64,000 bases of DNA from JANXQG01 sp964615095 (lineage in GTDB: Bacteria; Planctomycetota; Planctomycetia; Pirellulales; Thermoguttaceae), in the NCBI GenBank assembly GCA_964615095.1, contig CAZTPX010000029.1:11079-75078 (forward strand), given 5' to 3'. The translations under genes and the position numbers were made by a program. The stretch's first letter is position 1. Each line of letters begins with the position of its first letter. Of this stretch, positions 7,116 to 14,685 are shown one piece after another. The notes beneath the pieces are model-generated. The model was not told the origin of the DNA, made no database searches, and saw only the letters and a program-made list of their open reading frames with translations.

Positions 7116-9800
7116 GTGAGCGAGCGCACTTTCATCATGCTCTTGGGATTATTTCTGGTGACAACCGTCGCCGCTGCCGAGCCGGCGCCGCTGTTCCCGT
7201 TCGTGCTGCCCTGGGACGACGCGTCGCCCGGTATCACGGACCTCAGCGGCTGGCTGCCGAAGCCGGCCGGCAAGTTCGGGCCGGTGCATATCGGCCTGGA
7301 TGGACATCTCTACGCTGGTGGCCTGCGACTGCGCCTGAACGGCGTCGATCTGGCCTTCAGCGCTGCTTTCCCCACCCATGGTCAGGCCGACAAGGTTGCT
7401 GCGCGGCTGGCCAAGTTCGGCAATAATATTGTCCGTTTTCACATCATGGACATGCAGCGATTTCCGAACGGGCTGTTGGCGCGCAACGCGAAGGATACTC
7501 GCACCATTGAACCCGAGGCGCTGGATCGACTCGACTACTTCACCGCCCAACTCATCCAGCGTGGCGTCTACATCAACCTCTGTACGCTCAACTACCGCCC
7601 GTTCAATGCCGCCGACGGCCTGCCGCCGGAGATCGAGCAGATGGGCGCGCCCTATCAGGGCCGGCACGTGGTGGGATTCTTCGATCCCACGGAGATCGAA
7701 CTGCAGAAGGAGTACGATCGCAACCTGCTGCTGCACCGCAATGCCTACACCGGCAAGACATACGCCGCGGATCCGGCGGTGGCGATGGTCGAGATCAACA
7801 ATGAGAACGGCCTGCTCCACGCCTGGCTAGACGGGACTCTCGACCGGCTTCCGAAGATATTCCGGAGCGAGTTGCGTGGGCAATGGGACGAGTGGCTGAA
7901 GGGGCATTATGCCACCACGGAGCGACTGCGCGCGGCATGGTCCGAGGGTGCTCAGCCGCTGGGCGGCGAACTCCTGAGAAATGCCGACTTCGCGCACGGG
8001 CAGGATGGCTGGACGGTGGAAACGCACCAACCGGCCGTCGCGACTGCGAAGGTGACCGGCGACGCACCCGCCGATTTGCGTGGCGCGCGCTCGGTTTGTG
8101 TGGATGTCCGGAAGATCGGCGCCGAGGCGTGGCACGTGCGGTTCGAACAGCTCGGCTTGAGGCTCTTGGCGAAGCAAAGCTACACGGCCACTTGGTGGGC
8201 CAAGGCCGAGGCGCCTATGGCGTTACAAGTCAGCCTGGCGATGAGTGATGCGCCGTGGCAGACCCTCGGCCGCGAGGGTACTGTGCAACTCTCCACCGAG
8301 TGGCAGGCATTCCGCATGACGGTACAGCCGGGCGACGGGGCGGAGAATGCCCGGTTGGTATTCGACCCGCCGATGCAGACCGGGCGGATCTGGCTGGCCG
8401 GTATCAGTCTGCGACCCGGCGGCGCGACCGGCTTGGCTGTTGGAGAGACCTTGCAGGCGGGTACGGTGGCGGGCCTGTCTCACGACAAGCTCGCCGACCG
8501 CTCGTCGTCGGCCACGCGCGATTGGGTACGATTTCTGTGGGAGACCGAAGACGCCTACTGGCAGACGCGTTACCGCTATCTGAAGGACGTGCTGAAGGTG
8601 CAGGGGGCGGTGATCGGCACCATCGTTGGCTGTAGCACGCCGAACCTGATGGCTAGGCTGGACTGCATCGACAGCCATGCCTATTGGCAGCACCCCGTGT
8701 TCCCCGGCCGGCCGTGGGATTCCTCGAACTGGTACGTGCGGAACGTCTCGATGGTCAACGCCCGCGGCGGTCTGCTGCCCGGCCTGGCCTTGCATCGGGT
8801 GTTGGACAAGCCGTTCTGTGTCACCGAGTACGGCCACCCGGCGCCCAACACGTTTTGTAGTGAGGGAAGCCTGCTGCGCGGGGCCTACGCCGGCCTGCAG
8901 GATTGGGATTACCTCTCCACCTCACGCTTCGCCCAGAGCGACGACTTCGCTTTGCGGCGCATGCGGCAGTGGTTTGACATCGACCAGCACCCGACCAAGA
9001 TGATCACGCTGATCCCGGCAGCAGCGATGTTCCTCCGCGGCGACGTGACGCCGGCCAAGCAGCAGATAGTGGCCACTCTCGACCGCCAACAGGAATTGGA
9101 CCTGTTGCCTGGCCAGTATCCCTGGAGTTTAATTGACCTCGGCCCGCGTGGCGTCCCGCCCGAGGCGACACTGGTCCATCGCGTGGCCCTGGCGGTCGAA
9201 GGCCAGACGGCGCCACCCGATGCCCTGCGGCCAGACCGGGTCAAGCTGCCGACGGACGACTTTGTGTCCGATACGGGCCAACTGGAGTGGGACCTGCGTC
9301 GCCCCGCTCACGGCGTGGTGACCGTCGACACAGCACGTAGCAAGGCTGTGGTGGGCTATGGCGGTGGCCGACACTACCAGCTAGGCGGCCTCGTGATCGA
9401 GCCTGGCCAGACCCACCAGGACGGCTGGAGTGCCCTGACGCTCACCGCCATCGAGGGCGACCTGCCCACTGCGCCGTCGCGCTGGCTGATCACCGCCACA
9501 GGTTTTGTCGAGAACACGAACATGGGTTGGAAGGACGCCGAGCACACTTCGGTGGGCAACGATTGGGGCCATGCGCCGACACTGGTGGAGGGCATTCCGG
9601 CCAGGTTCACCGTACCATTTGCGGCCGAACAGGTGCAGGTCTGGGCGCTGGACGAGCGCGGCCAACGACGGATCACCGTGCCGTGCCGGCCGGCCCCGGG
9701 CGGCCATGCGGTGATCACCATAGGCCCGGAGTGGAAGACGCTGTGGTACGAGGTCGCTGTCCGCCGTCTGGCACTGTCCGGAACCAGTTCCAGCCGATGA
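7116..9800 (+). CDS. Exported glycoside hydrolase, clan GH-A (GH5-like), with carbohydrate-binding insert
   Basis: GTG 7116 is chosen because AGGGAGG ends 8 bp before it and a Sec signal peptide follows at once ('IMLLGLFLVTTVAAAE'); the open frame upstream crosses a palindrome and has no signal. The 894-residue protein has a beta-strand 'LRLNGVDLAF', a TIM-barrel part with 'VRFHIMDM' and a putative acid/base Glu in 'VEINNENGLLH'. An insert beginning 'NADFAHGQDGWTV' has a CBM4/9-like jelly-roll look (about 290-420). The barrel then resumes, with a candidate nucleophile Glu in 'CVTEYGHPAP' (about 570). The C-terminal third is beta-rich. Activity on plant or algal polysaccharide is plausible but the substrate is not determinable. 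Confidence 0.8.
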   Translation: MSERTFIMLLGLFLVTTVAAAEPAPLFPFVLPWDDASPGITDLSGWLPKPAGKFGPVHIGLDGHLYAGGLRLRLNGVDLAFSAAFPTHGQADKVAARLAKFGNNIVRFHIMDMQRFPNGLLARNAKDTRTIEPEALDRLDYFTAQLIQRGVYINLCTLNYRPFNAADGLPPEIEQMGAPYQGRHVVGFFDPTEIELQKEYDRNLLLHRNAYTGKTYAADPAVAMVEINNENGLLHAWLDGTLDRLPKIFRSELRGQWDEWLKGHYATTERLRAAWSEGAQPLGGELLRNADFAHGQDGWTVETHQPAVATAKVTGDAPADLRGARSVCVDVRKIGAEAWHVRFEQLGLRLLAKQSYTATWWAKAEAPMALQVSLAMSDAPWQTLGREGTVQLSTEWQAFRMTVQPGDGAENARLVFDPPMQTGRIWLAGISLRPGGATGLAVGETLQAGTVAGLSHDKLADRSSSATRDWVRFLWETEDAYWQTRYRYLKDVLKVQGAVIGTIVGCSTPNLMARLDCIDSHAYWQHPVFPGRPWDSSNWYVRNVSMVNARGGLLPGLALHRVLDKPFCVTEYGHPAPNTFCSEGSLLRGAYAGLQDWDYLSTSRFAQSDDFALRRMRQWFDIDQHPTKMITLIPAAAMFLRGDVTPAKQQIVATLDRQQELDLLPGQYPWSLIDLGPRGVPPEATLVHRVALAVEGQTAPPDALRPDRVKLPTDDFVSDTGQLEWDLRRPAHGVVTVDTARSKAVVGYGGGRHYQLGGLVIEPGQTHQDGWSALTLTAIEGDLPTAPSRWLITATGFVENTNMGWKDAEHTSVGNDWGHAPTLVEGIPARFTVPFAAEQVQVWALDERGQRRITVPCRPAPGGHAVITIGPEWKTLWYEVAVRRLALSGTSSSR

Positions 9801-10214
9801 GCGTCATCGCTGACACGGTCTTAAGCCCTCACCCCCTGCCCCGCGAGAATGCTGAAAAGTCGAGGTGGATACAAGATGTAGTTCTGAGTACTCAGTACTG
9901 AGTACTATAGGCTGTGTTCTCGCGAGACTTCCTCATCGTTCCCATATGTCGAGTGGTACCCGCACAGCGTGTCGTGGAGAGGGGAGACTTCTCGGATAGC
10001 CTCTTCGAAAGGGGCATATCTATTTCTTGCCAGATCGCGCAAAATAGAGCACGTACAAGGCACCCCCGCCCACTCGGTGCCCACAGGCCGTCCCACCACG
10101 AACGTACCAGGCATCCCTCGCCCGCCCGATGCCCAGAGACCGTCCTGCCTTAGGTAGAAGACATCTATGGCTACGCATACCATTCGCACTTAACCGTTCT
10201 GGGAGTAAATTGCG
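9801..10214. repeat. Repeat-rich gap: 20-bp palindrome and a tandem pair of about 50 bp
   Basis: No credible gene. Three repeat features are visible. First, 9887-9906 is a perfect 20-bp palindrome built from AGTACT and CAGTACTG. Second, 9973-9999 (GAGAGGGGAGA ... CGGATAGCCTCT) matches parts of the element at 13141-13230, as if a partial copy. Third, 10053-10103 and 10104-10152 are imperfect direct repeats of about 50 bp, each beginning GTAC-AGGCA and running through a C-rich stretch to CGTCC. The gap ends with the start region of the DUF1549/DUF1553 gene. Confidence 0.6.
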
Positions 10215-13136
10215 ATGAAAACGAAGGCCGTGCCCCTTGTCGTGCTGGGTCTCATCGTTGTGGATTTCGCTTCCGCCCGAGGCGCAGAACCGCTGAAGCC
10301 GGCGCCGGCCCAGCCCGCGGTTGCCCCCAACTCGGTTTTTTTCCTCCGCGACGCAATGCCGCTTTTGAACAAGCTGGGCTGCAATCAGGCCAAATGCCAC
10401 GGTTCGCTGAGCGGAAAGGGCGGCTTCCAGCTTTCCATGTTCGGCAGTAATCCTGCCGATGATTACTCCGCGTTGACCAAGTCCGCAGCAGGGCGGCGGA
10501 TCAACAAGATCGAGCCGCCAAAGAGCCTGTTCCTCTTGAAGGCAACTGCCAGCATTGCCCACGAGGGAGCGCAGGCAGTCAAAATCCAGGCGGGCTCTCC
10601 GGAATACAACCTCCTTGTTTCTTGGGTCGCTCAGGGCGCATCCTGGGGCGATCAGAAACAGCCGGAGCTTCTTTCCATTGCGGTCCTTCCCAGGGAGCAG
10701 ACGCTGCAAATAAGCGAGATCCGGCAGCTTTCGGTAACGGCGATCTTCGCCGACGGCGCCAAGCGAGACGTAACCCGCTACGCTGTCTACGCGCCCGCCG
10801 ACAAGACGCTAGCCACGGTGGACGGTGACGGGAAGGTGCAGGCGAACAACTATGGCGAAGTGCCGATCGTCGTGAGCTTCATGCGGCGATTCGACACCGT
10901 TCGTATCACCGTCCCGCAGCCTCTGCCATCGCCTTTCCCCGCAGTCCAGGTAAGCAACAAGATTGATGAGTTTGTCTTTGCCAAGTTGAAGACGCTGGGC
11001 ATACCGCCTTCACAGGTTTGCCCGGATCATGTCTTCCTCCGCCGGGTTTATCTTGACGTGCTGGGCGCTCTGCCGACGCCTGATGAAGCCCGCGTCTTTC
11101 TTTCCGACAAGGACCCGAAGAAAAGGAGCAAGCTGGTCGACCGCCTGCTGGGAGACGAACGGTTTGCCGGTTTCTGGGCCATGAAGTGGGGCGACTTGTT
11201 GCGAATCAAGACCGGCGTGGGAGTGACCCGGCCGGCGGCGGCGGCGACCTACTACCGCTGGGTGCGAGACAGCCTGGCGCACGATAAGCCGTACGACCAG
11301 TTTGTGCGGGAGCTGATCACGTCCCGCGGCAGCAATTACGAGTGCGGTCCGGCCAACTTTTTTGCGCCGTCCACTGAGAATAATGCGCAGGGCTTTGCCG
11401 AGGCCACGGCCTTGGTGTTCATGGGACAGAGGATCGGCTGCGCCCGCTGCCACGTTCACCCCCAGGAGAACTGGACCCCGGACGACAATCTCGGCCTGGC
11501 TGCCTTCTTCGCCGCCGTCAGCGTGAAAAGCACTAAAGAGTGGACGGAGCAGATTGTCTTTACTGATCCCGCCAAGACGCTCAGTCGCCCGAAAACCGGC
11601 GAGGTCGTGCAGCCCAAGTTTTTGGGCGGGGGTGTTGTAGACCTGGCGGCAGCCGAGAAGGCGGCTCAGGAGGCGGAGCGCGCGGTCGCCGGCGTTAAGG
11701 CGGTGGCCGACAAGGCCGCCACGGCTCGGGTCGCTGCCCAGACGCTGGCCGCTGCCAAACGCCAGCAGGCCAATGAGGCGAAGAAGAAGCAGGACGATCT
11801 GGCGCACAAACAGCCCAAGCCCGCCCCGGCGGAATTGGCTGCCGCCGAGACCGCGCGGCAGGCGGCCGAGAAGATCGCTCGGGATGCCGAAGCAGCGGCC
11901 GCGACCGTCGGGGGCGAAGCCGATAAGGCTCAGCAGACGCTGCTTGCGGCAGAGAAGGCCGCCCTCGCAAAGCGCGCGGCGGCCATCGATCAGAGGCAAG
12001 TAGACCCCCGCAGCACGTTTGCCGATTGGCTCATCTCTCCCCAAAACCCTTGCTTCGCCAAGAACATCGCCAACCGAATATGGTTCTGGCTCCTGGGCAG
12101 GGGCATTGTCCACGAGGCCGACGACTGGCGCTCGACTAACCCGCCCGAAAACCCGGAACTGTTGCAGTACCTTGAAAAAGAACTCGTCGCCAACAAGTAC
12201 GACCTCAAGCACATCTATCGACTGATCCTGAACTCCACCACGTACCAGCTTTCCGCCCTGCCCAACCAATGGAACGCCAATGACGTCGTGCACTTCTCCC
12301 ATTACCAGGTCAAGCGGCTTGGCTCCGAACAGCTCTTGGATGCGCTGTCCCAGGTTACCGACACGTGGGAGAGTTTCAGCAACGCGGTTGCCGCTCCCAC
12401 CGTTTCCATGCCCGCGGGCCACGAGGCCAAGGAGATCCCGGACGGCAGCACGGAATCGCCGTTCCTGAAACTGTTTGGGCGGGCAACCAGGGACACGGCT
12501 TTCGAGTCGCAACGAAATTCGGCGCCTTCCATGGAGCAGTCGCTGTACCTGGTCAACTCGGACGAGTTCCAGGCCAAGGTCGTCAACAGCCCGCGGATGA
12601 GGCGGATCCTCGAACAAAAGAAGAGCGATGCCGAAATTGTCGAGGAACTCTATTTCGCTACGCTGGCGCGGGCGCCGACGGAAAAGGAAAACCAGCGGGT
12701 CCTCGAATATGTCCTGGGCGCGAGCAAGCCTGCCATTCAGCAGGCCAACGCCGGGCGGAAGGCGGCTGAGGAGGCCTTGGCCAAAGTGAAAGGGGACCTG
12801 GCCAAGGCCATGGCCGACCACGAGGCAGCCGAAAGGGCGGCCAAGGAGGCGGAGACCAAGGCCGCAGCCAAGGACAAACCTGTGGAGGAACAGAAGAAGG
12901 CCGCAACTGAGGCTGCCGCCCGGCCGGGCACCAAGTACTCATGGTCGGTGGCCAATCAGGCCAAGACCAAGCGCGACCAGCTCGCGGCAGAAGAAAAAGC
13001 CGCCACCGCCCGGCTGGCCGAAGCCAACAAGAAGATCGACGCCGTCAACGCCGCGCACCAGCAACAAAGGCTACCGGCGCTGCAGGACGTCTTTTGGATG
13101 CTGTTGAATACCAAGGAGTTCATGTGTAACCACTGA
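10215..13136 (+). CDS. Planctomycete cytochrome-type DUF1549/DUF1553 protein with two coiled-coil insertions
   Basis: A 973-residue exported protein (signal peptide 1-24). Domains in order: a c-type haem-like segment with the unusual C-x4-C-H spacing ('GCNQAKCHG', about 56-64); a bacterial Ig-like domain (about 160-230); DUF1549 (about 255-460) with a second, standard CxxCH ('CARCH'); an Ala/Lys/Glu-rich coiled coil (about 476-595); DUF1553 from 'DPRSTFADWL' onward; a second coiled coil (about 845-955); and the normal C-terminus 'VFWMLLNTKEF'. Without the two coiled coils it would match the usual family architecture. These proteins are paired with DUF1501 proteins, as here. Their role is unproven, though redox chemistry at the envelope is likely. 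The coiled coils are unusual. Confidence 0.88.
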   Translation: MKTKAVPLVVLGLIVVDFASARGAEPLKPAPAQPAVAPNSVFFLRDAMPLLNKLGCNQAKCHGSLSGKGGFQLSMFGSNPADDYSALTKSAAGRRINKIEPPKSLFLLKATASIAHEGAQAVKIQAGSPEYNLLVSWVAQGASWGDQKQPELLSIAVLPREQTLQISEIRQLSVTAIFADGAKRDVTRYAVYAPADKTLATVDGDGKVQANNYGEVPIVVSFMRRFDTVRITVPQPLPSPFPAVQVSNKIDEFVFAKLKTLGIPPSQVCPDHVFLRRVYLDVLGALPTPDEARVFLSDKDPKKRSKLVDRLLGDERFAGFWAMKWGDLLRIKTGVGVTRPAAAATYYRWVRDSLAHDKPYDQFVRELITSRGSNYECGPANFFAPSTENNAQGFAEATALVFMGQRIGCARCHVHPQENWTPDDNLGLAAFFAAVSVKSTKEWTEQIVFTDPAKTLSRPKTGEVVQPKFLGGGVVDLAAAEKAAQEAERAVAGVKAVADKAATARVAAQTLAAAKRQQANEAKKKQDDLAHKQPKPAPAELAAAETARQAAEKIARDAEAAAATVGGEADKAQQTLLAAEKAALAKRAAAIDQRQVDPRSTFADWLISPQNPCFAKNIANRIWFWLLGRGIVHEADDWRSTNPPENPELLQYLEKELVANKYDLKHIYRLILNSTTYQLSALPNQWNANDVVHFSHYQVKRLGSEQLLDALSQVTDTWESFSNAVAAPTVSMPAGHEAKEIPDGSTESPFLKLFGRATRDTAFESQRNSAPSMEQSLYLVNSDEFQAKVVNSPRMRRILEQKKSDAEIVEELYFATLARAPTEKENQRVLEYVLGASKPAIQQANAGRKAAEEALAKVKGDLAKAMADHEAAERAAKEAETKAAAKDKPVEEQKKAATEAAARPGTKYSWSVANQAKTKRDQLAAEEKAATARLAEANKKIDAVNAAHQQQRLPALQDVFWMLLNTKEFMCNH

Positions 13137-13140
13137 AACG

Positions 13141-13223
13141 CTATCCGGAAAGTCTCCCCTCTCCCGCCTGCTGTACCCAGCAGGCGGGAGAGGGGAGATA
13201 TGTTGCGAAGACTTTCCGGATAG
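13141..13223. repeat. Nested perfect palindrome (15-bp outer, 21-bp inner arms)
   Basis: Outer arms CTATCCGGAAAGTCT (13141-13155) and its exact complement at 13209-13223 enclose inner arms 13153-13173 and 13178-13198, which are complementary over 21 bp around the loop TACC. It begins 4 bp after the stop of the DUF1549/DUF1553 gene and ends 31 bp before the DUF1501 start, within what looks like one operon. It could therefore stabilise or attenuate the transcript. The outer arms could be terminal inverted repeats of a small non-autonomous element. A partial copy lies at 9973-9999. Confidence 0.75.
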
Positions 13224-13254
13224 CCTCTGAAAACGCCAAAGAGGAGGACTTGCG

Positions 13255-14640
13255 ATGTTCAAGATCGACGCGCGAAACCTGGACCCGAGCTGCTCGGGCG
13301 TAAACCGCCGCGACTTCGTGAGAGTCGGCGCCCTGGGTACGTTGGGACTGACTCTTGCAGATTGGCTGAAGGGGAAGGCCCAGGGGGCCATCACTGAGGG
13401 GAAGGCCAAGTCCGTCATCCAGCTTTGGATGTGGGGAGGCCCGTCGCACCTCGATTCGTTCGACCCGAAGCCGGAAGCCGGGGATGCCTACTGTGGCGAA
13501 CTCAAGAACCCCATCGAGACCAAGGTGCCGGGGATGAGGATTGCGCAGATCTTCCCCCTGCTGGCCAAGCAGGCGGACAAGTTCTCCATCCTCAGGAGCT
13601 TCACCTCCCTGACCGACGATCACTATGGCGGCACTTACACAGTGCAGACCGGCTTTCCCACGTCCCAGCAGTTCGGCGCGCCGGATGCGGCCAAGCAACT
13701 CGGCAACCCGTCCATTGGCGCGGTCGTGGGCCTGAAGAAGGGCTACGAAGCCGGCTACAAGGGTGCCCTGCCGCCGTACATCATTCTCCCCCGCAGCGAC
13801 TGGTGGATTGGCGCCGCGGGGTTCCTGGGTCCCCGGTACGAGCCCTTCGCCGCCGGCGGCGATCCCAACCAACCAGGGTTCATGGCCCAGGGGATGAGGC
13901 TGGCCAACGGCATCACGCCGCAGCGCTCCGAGGCCCGCCACGCACTCCTCCGCGACGTGGATTCGCTGGCCGGGGAGATCGGCAGGGACAAGCTTGTCCA
14001 GACGATGGACTCGTTTCAGGAGAAGGCCTACGGGCTGGTCCTGGGCGATGCCAAGAATGCCTTCGACCTGTCACAGGAGGACAACAAGCTGCGCGACCGT
14101 TACGGCCGCAATACGTTCGGCCAGTCCTGCCTGTTGGCGCGCCGGCTGGTGGAACACGGCGTTCCCTTCATCACCGTCGTGGATGGCGGCTGGGACATGC
14201 ACTCCACCTGCATCGAATCGATGAAACAGAAGGCGCCGAACATCGACCAGGGATTTGCCGCCCTGCTCGAAGACCTGGCTCAGCGGGGGCTTTTGGAGAG
14301 CACCATCGTCTATTGGACCGGCGAGTTCGGCAGGACCCCGAAGCTCCAATGGGACGGTCAGTGGAAGGGCGGGCGTCACCACTGGAACACGCCGACACCC
14401 GTGGTGGTCGCCGGCGGCGGATTTCGAGGAGGCGTCGTGGTTGGCGCCAGCGATGCCAAAGGCGAGACGATCAAGGACCGCCCGATTTACCCCTGGGACC
14501 TGACGGCCAGCATTTACAAGCTGTTGGGAATTGACTACCTGGGCAAGCTCCCCCATCCGCAAGGTTGCGGTGTAGCCAGCCTCAGCCCGCTGGCCGGCAA
14601 CGGAGTCAAGAGCGGAGGGTTGCTGACGGAGATCATGTAG
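13255..14640 (+). CDS. DUF1501 family exported protein (sulfatase-like fold), Tat signal
   Basis: A 461-residue protein starting 7 bp after the Shine-Dalgarno GAGGA. The N-terminus holds the RR of a Tat-like motif ('VNRRDFVRVGALGTLGL', about 17-33). Family motifs are 'WMWGGPSHLDSFDPKP', 'LRSFTSLTDDHYGGTYTVQTG', 'TVVDGGWDMHS' and 'TGEFGRTP', the last containing conserved acidic and Arg residues of the alkaline-phosphatase-like superfamily. DUF1501 proteins are nearly always encoded next to DUF1549/DUF1553 partners in Planctomycetota, matching this locus. Biochemical role unproven. Unlike its neighbours it carries no coiled-coil insertion. Confidence 0.9.
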   Translation: MFKIDARNLDPSCSGVNRRDFVRVGALGTLGLTLADWLKGKAQGAITEGKAKSVIQLWMWGGPSHLDSFDPKPEAGDAYCGELKNPIETKVPGMRIAQIFPLLAKQADKFSILRSFTSLTDDHYGGTYTVQTGFPTSQQFGAPDAAKQLGNPSIGAVVGLKKGYEAGYKGALPPYIILPRSDWWIGAAGFLGPRYEPFAAGGDPNQPGFMAQGMRLANGITPQRSEARHALLRDVDSLAGEIGRDKLVQTMDSFQEKAYGLVLGDAKNAFDLSQEDNKLRDRYGRNTFGQSCLLARRLVEHGVPFITVVDGGWDMHSTCIESMKQKAPNIDQGFAALLEDLAQRGLLESTIVYWTGEFGRTPKLQWDGQWKGGRHHWNTPTPVVVAGGGFRGGVVVGASDAKGETIKDRPIYPWDLTASIYKLLGIDYLGKLPHPQGCGVASLSPLAGNGVKSGGLLTEIM

Positions 14641-14685
14641 GCCGGTGGAACGCCGCCGGCCGGTTTTGAGGGAGATGATTGCGCC

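Noticed and set aside
11010..12821. 603-codon minus-strand open frame opposite the DUF1549/DUF1553 gene
   Set aside because: It mirrors a real gene with clear family motifs. High GC content makes such antisense frames common, and its translation shows no recognisable domain.
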